From: Pseudomonadota bacterium
Lineage (GTDB): Bacteria; Pseudomonadota; Gammaproteobacteria; Burkholderiales; Burkholderiaceae_B
Direction: 5' to 3'
DNA length: 14,137 bases
Assembly: GCA_023432075.1 (NCBI GenBank)
Contig: JAEYVD010000812.1
Location: 1 to 14,137, forward strand
Shown: positions 1 to 5,322 of the stretch, piece after piece
How the letters are laid out: each line of letters begins with the position of its first letter
How positions within the stretch are numbered: position 1 is the stretch's first letter
The notes under the pieces: generated by a model
What the model was told of the DNA's origin: nothing
The model's database searches: none
Seen by the model: only the letters and a program-made list of their open reading frames with translations
Program-made: the position numbers and the translations under genes

Positions 1-18
1 GAAATGGGAAATCCAGGC

Positions 19-468
19 CTAGCGCGGACGCGCCGGCGAGGCCGCGGGCGCGGGCGCCGGTGCGGGCGCAGCCGCGGCCGGCTGGGCGCTCGCGCGCATG
101 AACTTCCCATTCGCATCGAAGCCGCCTATCGCGCGGCCATTGAAGAACACCACGCGCCGCGCGGTCCACTGGGGCTGGTCGGGGCCAAGCTGGTCGTAGG
201 CAGCGACGTCAAAGTCGTACTCCCAACCCGACATGGGCTTGCCGTCATCGCCGGCAAACGTGGTCTTCTTCACGGATTCCGCGTATCCCTTGTCGCGGTA
301 GCTGACATACCGGGTGGGCGGCATGGAATCGCGCAGCGTCGACATGTACTCGTACAGGTCTTCGTCGCTGGGCGGCGTGCCGTACTTGGCCAGATCGTTC
401 TTCGTCGCGACCGTGCCGGCGCAACCGGCCAGCACGCACGTGGACAAGACAAGGAATAGCCTTTTCAT
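19..468 (-). CDS. small outer-membrane-type lipoprotein of unknown function
   Basis: The 149-aa product starts with a short basic stretch and a hydrophobic segment that ends in a lipobox, LAGC, at residues 13-16. Cys16 is therefore the likely lipidated residue. The residues after it are Ala and Gly, not Asp, which by the usual Lol rule favours the outer membrane. The mature part is hydrophilic, with several Tyr and Trp residues and no domain I recognise. It ends in an Ala/Pro-rich tail from about residue 128, probably a flexible linker or wall-spanning tail. The start is supported by AGGAG about 8 nt upstream on the minus strand. It lies downstream of the LapA-like gene on the same strand with a gap of about 77 bp, so the two may be co-transcribed. 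The function is unknown; only the lipoprotein call is well supported. Confidence 0.8.
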   Translation of the reverse strand: MKRLFLVLSTCVLAGCAGTVATKNDLAKYGTPPSDEDLYEYMSTLRDSMPPTRYVSYRDKGYAESVKKTTFAGDDGKPMSGWEYDFDVAAYDQLGPDQPQWTARRVVFFNGRAIGGFDANGKFMRASAQPAAAAPAPAPAPAASPARPR

Positions 469-545
469 CGGGATTGCTCCTAAGTACGCGTTCGCGCCCA
501 GACTGCGGACGCACGGCGGCTAGCCGGGTAGCGCTTGGGGAATCT

Positions 546-782
546 TCAGGGGGTGGGACCGGCGGGACGGCTGGCCGCGCCCCGGAAGGCGGTGCGCAAC
601 AGGCTGAGCAGAAAGCCGCCCGTCAGCATGCCCAGGATGTAGACGCCAACGACGAGAACCGACGTCGGCAAGGTGATGGTGGATGTCCAGAGCGTCAGAG
701 TGACGGAGTCAAAATTCTGGATCTTGAACGACAGAACCATCGCCGTGAGCAACACAATCAATACGATGTACAGGTATCTCAT
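546..782 (-). CDS. LapA-like (DUF1049) small inner-membrane protein
   Basis: The 78-aa product has two hydrophobic helices, at about residues 2-18 and 40-62. They are separated by a short segment with a QN pair followed by alternating Val/Thr/Leu, the pattern of LapA/DUF1049 proteins. The C-terminus is short, basic and Pro-rich. In E. coli, LapA works with LapB (YciM) in controlling LPS synthesis through LpxC. Many Burkholderiales carry stand-alone LapA-like proteins whose role is not established, and no lapB is visible here. The start is preceded by AAGGTG about 5 nt upstream. Family membership is reasonably sure; the cellular role is inference. Confidence 0.75.
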   Translation of the reverse strand: MRYLYIVLIVLLTAMVLSFKIQNFDSVTLTLWTSTITLPTSVLVVGVYILGMLTGGFLLSLLRTAFRGAASRPAGPTP

Positions 783-1109
783 GGGGCACCTTTCGTATTC
801 GCTGTCTGAACCGCCCCGAACCCGCCCGGGGGCCTGTCGTGCGGAAAACTATGCCACTCATCCGGCGGGAAAACAAGAAAAAGAGGGCCGCTTGTGGTTT
901 CCAGCGCGGCGGCCCCGGGGCTCGCACGGGAGGTCCGACAGCCCCCGTACTGGTGCGGTTGCCCTGCCCTTCCCGCACGCGGGCATTGTTCACCAGCGCA
1001 AACAGGAACAGAATGGCTGTCGCCGTGAAAACGGCAAGTGTGGCCGGCCCATCATTGAATAGCCGCGTCCCGCGGTCTATCGTCTTGGGCTGCTTTTCGG
1101 GGACACCTC
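783..1109. other. intergenic region between lapA-like gene and carbonic anhydrase
   Basis: This stretch of about 327 bp holds no ORF with a convincing start and ribosome site. It must contain the start regions of both divergent neighbours, but no clear sigma-70 promoter can be named. It contains the minus-strand terminator at 870-915. One minus-strand frame at about 1055-985 encodes a hydrophobic, membrane-helix-like stretch, but it lacks an ATG, GTG or TTG at its head. That could be a decayed small membrane gene or chance. Confidence 0.6.
870..915 (-). terminator. intrinsic terminator, minus strand, with no obvious gene in front
   Basis: A 7-bp all-GC stem (885-891 with 909-915, gggccgc/gcggccc, 17-nt loop) is followed on the minus strand by the T-rich tract TCTTTTTCTTGTTTT at 884-870. 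This is a classic Rho-independent terminator layout. It would stop a minus-strand transcript that begins somewhere between here and 1109, where no convincing gene is present. Confidence 0.6.
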
Positions 1110-1865
1110 ATGGAAGCGATCAAGGATTGTTGCATGGCTGGGCACCCTCTGAACCTGGACCGGCGCGGCTGGTTGAAGGCTGGCGTCGCGGCCGGAACGG
1201 CAGCGGTAATGGCAGGCGTGGCGGTCGCGCCAGAAGACGCGCAGGCGGCATCGTTATCGCAGGCGCAGCGCGACGCAATGACGCCCGATCAGGTGATTGA
1301 CATGATGAAAAGGGGCAATGCGCGCTTTCGCGCGGGCAAGCCTCAGAAGCACGATTATCTTGCCCAGAAGCGGTCCAGCGCCCTGGGCCAGTACCCCGCG
1401 GCAGTCATCCTGAGCTGCATCGACTCGCGCGCGCCCGCGGAAATCATTCTGGACACGGGCATCGGCGAGACCTTCAACGGGCGGATCGCCGGCAACATCT
1501 CCAACAACGACCTGCTCGGCAGCATGGAGTTCGCTTGCGCGGCGGCGGGCGCCAAGGTGATTCTTGTCATGGGGCACACGGCCTGCGGCGCGGTGGCCGG
1601 CGCGATCGATAATGTCCAGCTCGGCCACCTGACCGGATTGCTGGACGTCATCAAACCGGCGGTCGAAGCCACCAAGTACACGGGCGACCGCAGCGGCAAG
1701 AATGGGCAGTTCGTGGACGCGGTGGCGCGGACCAACGTTCAGCTCACCGTGGAGGCCATCCGCAAGAACAGTCCGATTCTTGCGGGGCTGGAAAAGGAAG
1801 GAAAGATCAAGATCGTGGGGTCGATGTACGACCTGAGCAACGGCATGCTGACCTTCATGGCATAG
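1110..1865 (+). CDS. beta-class carbonic anhydrase with Tat-type signal peptide
   Basis: The 251-aa enzyme should interconvert CO2 and bicarbonate. The beta-class zinc site is complete: Cys103, Asp105 and Arg107 in CIDSR, then His156 and Cys159 in GHTACGA. The N-terminus carries a twin-arginine signal: Arg18-Arg19 followed by GWLK, an Ala/Gly/Val-rich hydrophobic stretch to about residue 40, and an AQA cleavage-type site near residue 47. This points to export of the folded, metal-loaded enzyme to the periplasm. Two starts are possible. ATG 1110 has GGGGA about 7 nt upstream. ATG 1134 (residue 9) has AAGG about 8 nt upstream and would give a more typical Tat leader. Downstream of the gene is a hairpin shared with the convergent methyltransferase gene. 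The enzyme family is certain; the periplasmic location is inferred from the signal. Confidence 0.92.
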   Translation: MEAIKDCCMAGHPLNLDRRGWLKAGVAAGTAAVMAGVAVAPEDAQAASLSQAQRDAMTPDQVIDMMKRGNARFRAGKPQKHDYLAQKRSSALGQYPAAVILSCIDSRAPAEIILDTGIGETFNGRIAGNISNNDLLGSMEFACAAAGAKVILVMGHTACGAVAGAIDNVQLGHLTGLLDVIKPAVEATKYTGDRSGKNGQFVDAVARTNVQLTVEAIRKNSPILAGLEKEGKIKIVGSMYDLSNGMLTFMA

Positions 1866-1896
1866 CCCTCCCCCAGACGTCGACTCACCGCGGGCG

Positions 1897-1920
1897 GGCG
1901 CGCCCATCACGGGCCGCGCC
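1897..1920. terminator. possible bidirectional terminator hairpin
   Basis: ggcgcgccc at 1897-1905 pairs with gggccgcgcc at 1911-1920, with one bulged base and a 5-nt loop. It lies in the 70-bp gap between two genes that converge on it. There is no clear T tract on either side, so its termination activity is uncertain. Confidence 0.35.
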
Positions 1921-1935
1921 TGTCCCGCCCTGCCC

Positions 1936-2565
1936 TCACTCCATACGGCTCAAGCTATAGACAGAGGCCGGCGGCAGGTTCATCGGCACGAAGCGCACGC
2001 GCCGGGCATGGAGTCCGCAGTCTTCAAGCACGCGGGCGGAGATCGGGCATTTCACGCCGTACGTGAAAAAGTGCATGGATGCGCCCGGCGGCATGGCCTC
2101 GAAGACGGCCGTAAGCAGCTTGTGGTGATGCGCGCCGCTCATGTTGCGCAGCGGCAGCCCGCAAATCGCCGCGCCGATCCCGTGCAGCTCAGGATGGCTG
2201 TCGCGCGACAGGTCCTGTGCCGGCACCTGCAGGACGGCCGCTTCCGGAAACTGGCTGCGCAGGCTGGAACTCATGTCCGAGTCCTGCTCCACCAGGACGA
2301 GGCGGGACGGGGCCACGCCCCGCCGCAGCATTTCGCGGGTAAACACGCCCGTGCCGCACCCCAGCTCGAGGACCTTGCCGGCGCGGGGCGGAATCGACTC
2401 GGTGATGGCCGCGGCCAGCGCGGCGCTGGACGGCGCCACCGCGCCGACAGCCGAGGGGTTGGAAAGCAAAGCCTTGACGAACTGCTTGCGTTCCCGCAGC
2501 CAATTCATGGCCGGGCCGGCCGGTTTGTGCCGGGCAAGGGTCTTGATGGGCGGCAAGGAAAACAT
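1936..2565 (-). CDS. PmtA-like phospholipid N-methyltransferase (SAM-dependent)
   Basis: The 209-aa product has a class I SAM-binding fold: motif I LELGCGTG at residues 66-73 and an acidic residue ending the second strand (Glu93 in LVEQD). The CGLPLRNM segment (135-142) and the closing NLPPASVY segment (197-203) resemble the rhizobial-type PmtA family, which methylates phosphatidylethanolamine towards phosphatidylcholine. The early LLSNPSAVGAVAPSS region also fits that family. There is no signal peptide, so it is probably a cytoplasmic, membrane-surface enzyme. ATG 2565 is chosen because GGAG lies about 12 nt upstream; the internal ATG at 2508 has no ribosome site. The substrate could be another lipid amine, or the protein could be a related rRNA-dimethylase-like methyltransferase. 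The methyltransferase call is firm and the substrate is inferred. Confidence 0.78.
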   Translation of the reverse strand: MFSLPPIKTLARHKPAGPAMNWLRERKQFVKALLSNPSAVGAVAPSSAALAAAITESIPPRAGKVLELGCGTGVFTREMLRRGVAPSRLVLVEQDSDMSSSLRSQFPEAAVLQVPAQDLSRDSHPELHGIGAAICGLPLRNMSGAHHHKLLTAVFEAMPPGASMHFFTYGVKCPISARVLEDCGLHARRVRFVPMNLPPASVYSLSRME

Positions 2566-2684
2566 CGATGCGTCTATCTCCAGGGGACGACATGGTCAGA
2601 GAGACCTTACCTGCGGGTCGTCGACCCGACCGGCAACGGTGCGTAAGCACCCCTATCATTTGGAGAGCGGCAAATCCGAAAATG

Positions 2685-2720
2685 AACAGGCCGTATCCGA
2701 TTTCTCGGATACGGCCTGTT
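2685..2720 (-). terminator. perfect 16-bp hairpin downstream of the aldehyde dehydrogenase gene
   Basis: Bases 2685-2700 (aacaggccgtatccga) are the exact reverse complement of 2705-2720, with the 4-nt loop tttc. On the minus strand the stem follows the aldehyde dehydrogenase stop by about 68 nt and is followed by CATTTTCGG, a weak T run. It is most likely the transcription terminator or an mRNA 3'-end protecting structure of that gene, insulating the methyltransferase gene beyond it. Confidence 0.65.
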
Positions 2721-2744
2721 GCCAACCCAGCCGGGTCAGACCTG

Positions 2745-2796
2745 GGGCTTCGACTCAGGGCTTAGGCCCCGGGCTTAGACCCCGGGCTTAGACCCC
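2745..2796. repeat. four tandem copies of a 13-bp repeat overlapping the dehydrogenase stop
   Basis: The unit gggcttagacccc occurs exactly at 2771-2783 and 2784-2796, with one change at 2758-2770 (gggcttaggcccc) and in degenerate form at 2745-2757 (gggcttcgactca). The copies abut with no spacer. The last copy contains the TAA stop (2788-2790) of the dehydrogenase. Since 13 is not a multiple of three, each copy shifts frame and repeats a minus-strand TAA. Confidence 0.85.
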
Positions 2797-4227
2797 CACG
2801 ACCGACACGGCCTTGGTGACCAGATACGCCTCGAGCGCTTCGGGACCGCCTTCGGAACCGTAGCCCGAATCCTTCACGCCGCCGAAGGGCAGCTCGGCCG
2901 AGGGCGTGGCGGGCTGGTTGACCCAGAGCATGCCGACTTCGAGGCGGCGCGACAGCTCGTGCACCGTCTTGATCGACCGGGTGAAACCATAAGCCGCCAG
3001 GCCGAACGGCAGGCGGTTGGCTTCGCGGATGGCTTCATCCAGCGTTTCAAAGCTGCGGATCGCCGCGATGGGGCCAAACGGCTCTTCGTTGAAAATATCG
3101 GCCTCGAGCGGCACGTCGGTCAGGATCGTCGGGGCAAAGAAATTGCCCGCGCCACCCACGCGCTGGCCGCCAGTGGCCACGCGCGCGCCCTTCTCGGCCG
3201 CGTTCTTGACGATCTTGTCCATGGCCGCCAGACGGCGATCATTGGCCAGCGGGCCCAGCGTGGTGCCTTCGGTCAGGCCGTCGCCCAGCTTGAGCTTTTC
3301 AGCGTGCGCGACGAAGGCTTGTTCGAACGCTGCCTTGACGTTCTTGTGCACGAGGAAGCGGGTCGGCGAAATGCAGACCTGGCCGGCGTTGCGGAATTTC
3401 GCGCCGCCCGAGGCCTTGACGGCCAGTTCGACGTCGGCGTCCTCGGCCACGATGACCGGCGCGTGACCACCCAGTTCCATCGTGACGCGCTTCATGTGGC
3501 GGCCAGCCAGCGCCGCCAGTTCCTTGCCGACCGGCGTGGAGCCCGTGAAGGTGACCTTGCGGATGATCGGATGCGGAATCAGGTAGCTGGAGATCTCGGC
3601 CGGCGAGCCGAACACCAGGCCAAGCACGCCCTTCGGGATGCCGGCGTCGACAAAGCAGTTGAGCAGCGCGGCCGGCGAGGCCGGCGTTTCCTCGGGCGCC
3701 TTCACCAGGAAGGAGCAGCCCGTGGCCAGCGCGGCGCCCAGTTTGCGCACGATCTGGTTGACCGGGAAATTCCACGGCGTGAAGGCGGCGACGGGGCCGA
3801 CCGGCTCCTTGATGACCAATTGCTGGGCCGCCGGGTTGCGCGACGGCACGATGCGGCCGTAGACGCGCAGCGCTTCGTTGGCGAACCAGTCGATGATGTC
3901 GGCGCCCGCCAGGATTTCACCGCGCGCCTCGGCCAGCGGCTTGCCCTGCTCTTGCGTCAAGAGGCGCGCCACGTTGTCCGCGCGCTCGCGCAGCAGGACG
4001 GCCGCCTTGCGCATGACCGCGCAACGCTCGTGCGCGGAGGTGTCGCGCCACGTCTCGAAGCCGCGCTGGGCTGCCGCCAGTGCAAGGTCCAGGTCCTCGC
4101 GGGAGGCGCTGGCCACCTGGCCGATTTTTTGGCCAGTGGCGGGGTTCACGACGTCGATGCGCGCGCCGCCTCGGGCCTCGCGCCATTCGTTGTCGATCAG
4201 GAGAAGAGTATCGGGGTAACCGTTCAT
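2788..4227 (-). CDS. NAD(P)-dependent aldehyde dehydrogenase, succinate-semialdehyde dehydrogenase type
   Basis: The 479-aa product spans the complete aldehyde dehydrogenase fold and should oxidise an aldehyde to its acid in the cytoplasm. Visible landmarks are PWNFP at 151-155 (cofactor and substrate region), the cofactor Lys176 in LVKAPEE, FTGS at 227-230, the general base Glu251 in MELGG, and the catalytic Cys285 in GQVCISPTR. Length and overall sequence resemble GabD-like succinate-semialdehyde dehydrogenases, which convert succinate semialdehyde to succinate in GABA catabolism. 2-Oxoglutarate semialdehyde dehydrogenases and other family members are close alternatives. No GABA transaminase lies nearby to settle it. 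ATG 4227 has GGAG 6 nt upstream. The gene is monocistronic, flanked by a terminator-type hairpin downstream and a 237-bp gap upstream. The family is certain; the substrate is a moderate inference. Confidence 0.9.
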   Translation of the reverse strand: MNGYPDTLLLIDNEWREARGGARIDVVNPATGQKIGQVASASREDLDLALAAAQRGFETWRDTSAHERCAVMRKAAVLLRERADNVARLLTQEQGKPLAEARGEILAGADIIDWFANEALRVYGRIVPSRNPAAQQLVIKEPVGPVAAFTPWNFPVNQIVRKLGAALATGCSFLVKAPEETPASPAALLNCFVDAGIPKGVLGLVFGSPAEISSYLIPHPIIRKVTFTGSTPVGKELAALAGRHMKRVTMELGGHAPVIVAEDADVELAVKASGGAKFRNAGQVCISPTRFLVHKNVKAAFEQAFVAHAEKLKLGDGLTEGTTLGPLANDRRLAAMDKIVKNAAEKGARVATGGQRVGGAGNFFAPTILTDVPLEADIFNEEPFGPIAAIRSFETLDEAIREANRLPFGLAAYGFTRSIKTVHELSRRLEVGMLWVNQPATPSAELPFGGVKDSGYGSEGGPEALEAYLVTKAVSVVGV

Positions 4228-4355
4228 GAATGCTCCGTGGTTGAAATGCGGCCGTCACGTGTCAGTCGATTCGGGCAAGCGGGGCGGGAAACGCCCGGCG
4301 CCTGCCGTATCGTAAGTGTTTGGGAAGGCGACGGGAAGTAGGCCGCCCTTGGACC

Positions 4356-4391
4356 GTCCGGCTGGCGGTCCGGCCGAAGGTCCGGCGGCGC
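4356..4391. repeat. three imperfect 12-bp direct repeats (gtccggc core)
   Basis: gtccggc begins at 4356, 4368 and 4380, a strict 12-bp period, with variable remaining bases. The repeat lies in the 237-bp gap between the start of the dehydrogenase gene and the divergent small membrane protein gene. It could be a regulator-binding array or simple slippage. Nothing else recognisable was seen in 4228-4464. Confidence 0.4.
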
Positions 4392-4464
4392 CTCTGGAGT
4401 TGGGCACGCTGCTTGCTGTAGGCGTTTCGCCTTTCATCACTTAACCCTGATTGCGGAGGCTCCC

Positions 4465-4734
4465 ATGAGCTCACCGGAACCCGTTCTCTCGCCGACGCCG
4501 GTCGGCAACACCTTGATTTCCCTGGGTATTGCGCGCGCCGCCCGGTCCGCCGACGCGGCAGCCGGCCATCGCCCCTGCCCCAAGGCCGCTAATGATGAAA
4601 TCCCGCCCGAGGCACAATCGGCCGGTCAATCCGACACCCGTGTGCCGCTAAGCGCCTGGCTGTCGCTGGCGTTCTACGCCATAGGCACGGCGCTGCTCTT
4701 CAGCCTGGGCGTGGCCTACCGTCTGCTCGCGTGA
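4465..4734 (+). CDS. small single-pass membrane protein of unknown function
   Basis: The 89-aa product has a polar N-terminal half rich in Ala, Pro and Ser and one hydrophobic helix at about residues 63-86. It ends just after the helix, so it is probably tail-anchored in the inner membrane. The start is well supported by GCGGAGG about 6 nt upstream. It ends 4 bp from the end of the convergent apaH remnant, so it may have lost its original downstream context. No family was recognised; similar short proteins are usually listed as hypothetical in this group. Confidence 0.6.
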   Translation: MSSPEPVLSPTPVGNTLISLGIARAARSADAAAGHRPCPKAANDEIPPEAQSAGQSDTRVPLSAWLSLAFYAIGTALLFSLGVAYRLLA

Positions 4735-4738
4735 CCGA

Positions 4739-4988
4739 TCAGGCCACCTGGGCGAGCGCCTCGCGCGCGGCCTGCACCAGTTTGCGGTCGGAGAGCCGGT
4801 AGGCGGTCAGCGGTCCGCCCGTCACGCAGCCGGTGTCCAGGCACACGGCGTCCGTGCGCACCAGCAGGCCCAGTGTCGCCCAGCGCGCGCACATCGTGGT
4901 TGCCCAGCACCACCGAGGCGCGGTCGCCCAAGGCCATGACCCGGCGCGAGGTTTCGGCGTTGGCAGGACCGCGGTTGACCAGGTCGCC
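4739..4988 (-). pseudogene. apaH: remnant of symmetrical Ap4A hydrolase (apaH)
   Basis: Two pieces of ApaH survive in different minus-strand frames. The first (4988 to about 4887) encodes GDLVNRGP, then VVLGNHDV, the second and third metal-binding motifs of PPP-family phosphoesterases. The second (about 4892 to 4739) encodes ARWATLGL, then VCLDTGCVTGG and LTAYRL, the ApaH C-terminus. The N-terminal metal motif and everything between GNHD and the C-terminal GHW-type segment are missing: about 250 bp remain of a gene normally about 830 bp long. Intact ApaH cleaves diadenosine tetraphosphate to ADP. The remnant begins 4 bp after the stop of the 79-aa gene and has no start of its own. At least one internal deletion with a frame change is required, so no active enzyme can be made. 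The identity is strong because both pieces align in order. Confidence 0.82.
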
Positions 4989-4992
4989 GGGG

Positions 4993-5232
4993 CTAGCCTT
5001 CCTTCTTGCGGTGCCCCCACACCGCTTCCTGCCGATAGGAATCCGCCTGGCAAAGCGTGCGGTAGAACATGGCGCCCGCGCCGATGAAATTGCCCAGCTC
5101 CTTTTCCGATAATTTGGGTGCAACGCCTTCGAGGTAGCCGGCGTAGATGGAAAGCACCCTGTCCCATTCGTCCAACCGGGGCGCGGGTGCGGACACTGAA
5201 ATCATCAGTGCCAAGAGCTCATCGCGCTGCAT
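4993..5232 (-). CDS. 79-aa protein of unknown function downstream of ligD
   Basis: The product is a small soluble protein of mixed charge, with an amphipathic N-terminal helix, an aromatic segment around residues 23-34 and a basic C-terminus (HRKKEG). No domain was recognised. It has the best ribosome site in the region (AGGAGG about 6 nt before ATG 5232), so it is very likely translated. It follows ligD by 90 bp on the same strand. A 6-bp hairpin (5249-5264, ggccgg/ccggcc) sits in that gap and could weaken read-through. It might be a late member of the NHEJ operon or an independent gene. The apaH remnant begins 4 bp after its stop, so its C-terminus lies exactly at a rearrangement point and may not be ancestral. 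Confidence 0.7.
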   Translation of the reverse strand: MQRDELLALMISVSAPAPRLDEWDRVLSIYAGYLEGVAPKLSEKELGNFIGAGAMFYRTLCQADSYRQEAVWGHRKKEG

Positions 5233-5322
5233 GATTCCCTCCTGTGCTGGCCGGTGCCCCGGCCGTCATTGCCGCTTGGTCATGTGCGGGCAGAGGCTTA
5301 GCGCGGGGCGCCAGCGATCTGT

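Noticed and set aside
709..993. 94-codon minus-strand frame with a hydrophobic stretch just upstream
   Set aside because: It starts at a GTG without a ribosome site inside the hydrophobic segment, overlaps the terminator at 870-915 and runs into the lapA-like gene. Kept only as a possible decayed gene.
2959..4341. 460-codon plus-strand frame opposite the aldehyde dehydrogenase
   Set aside because: A mirror frame of a GC-rich gene: Arg/Gly/Ala/His-rich with no domain, while the minus strand shows all dehydrogenase motifs.
4255..4440. Small Gly/Pro-rich minus-strand frame upstream of the dehydrogenase
   Set aside because: It has no ribosome site, and its composition is that of the 12-bp repeat read in frame.
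4739..5167. 142-codon minus-strand frame read as one protein
   Set aside because: Only its last part is ApaH-like; the front part is out of frame with both the 79-aa gene and the first ApaH piece. Better explained as a pseudogene.
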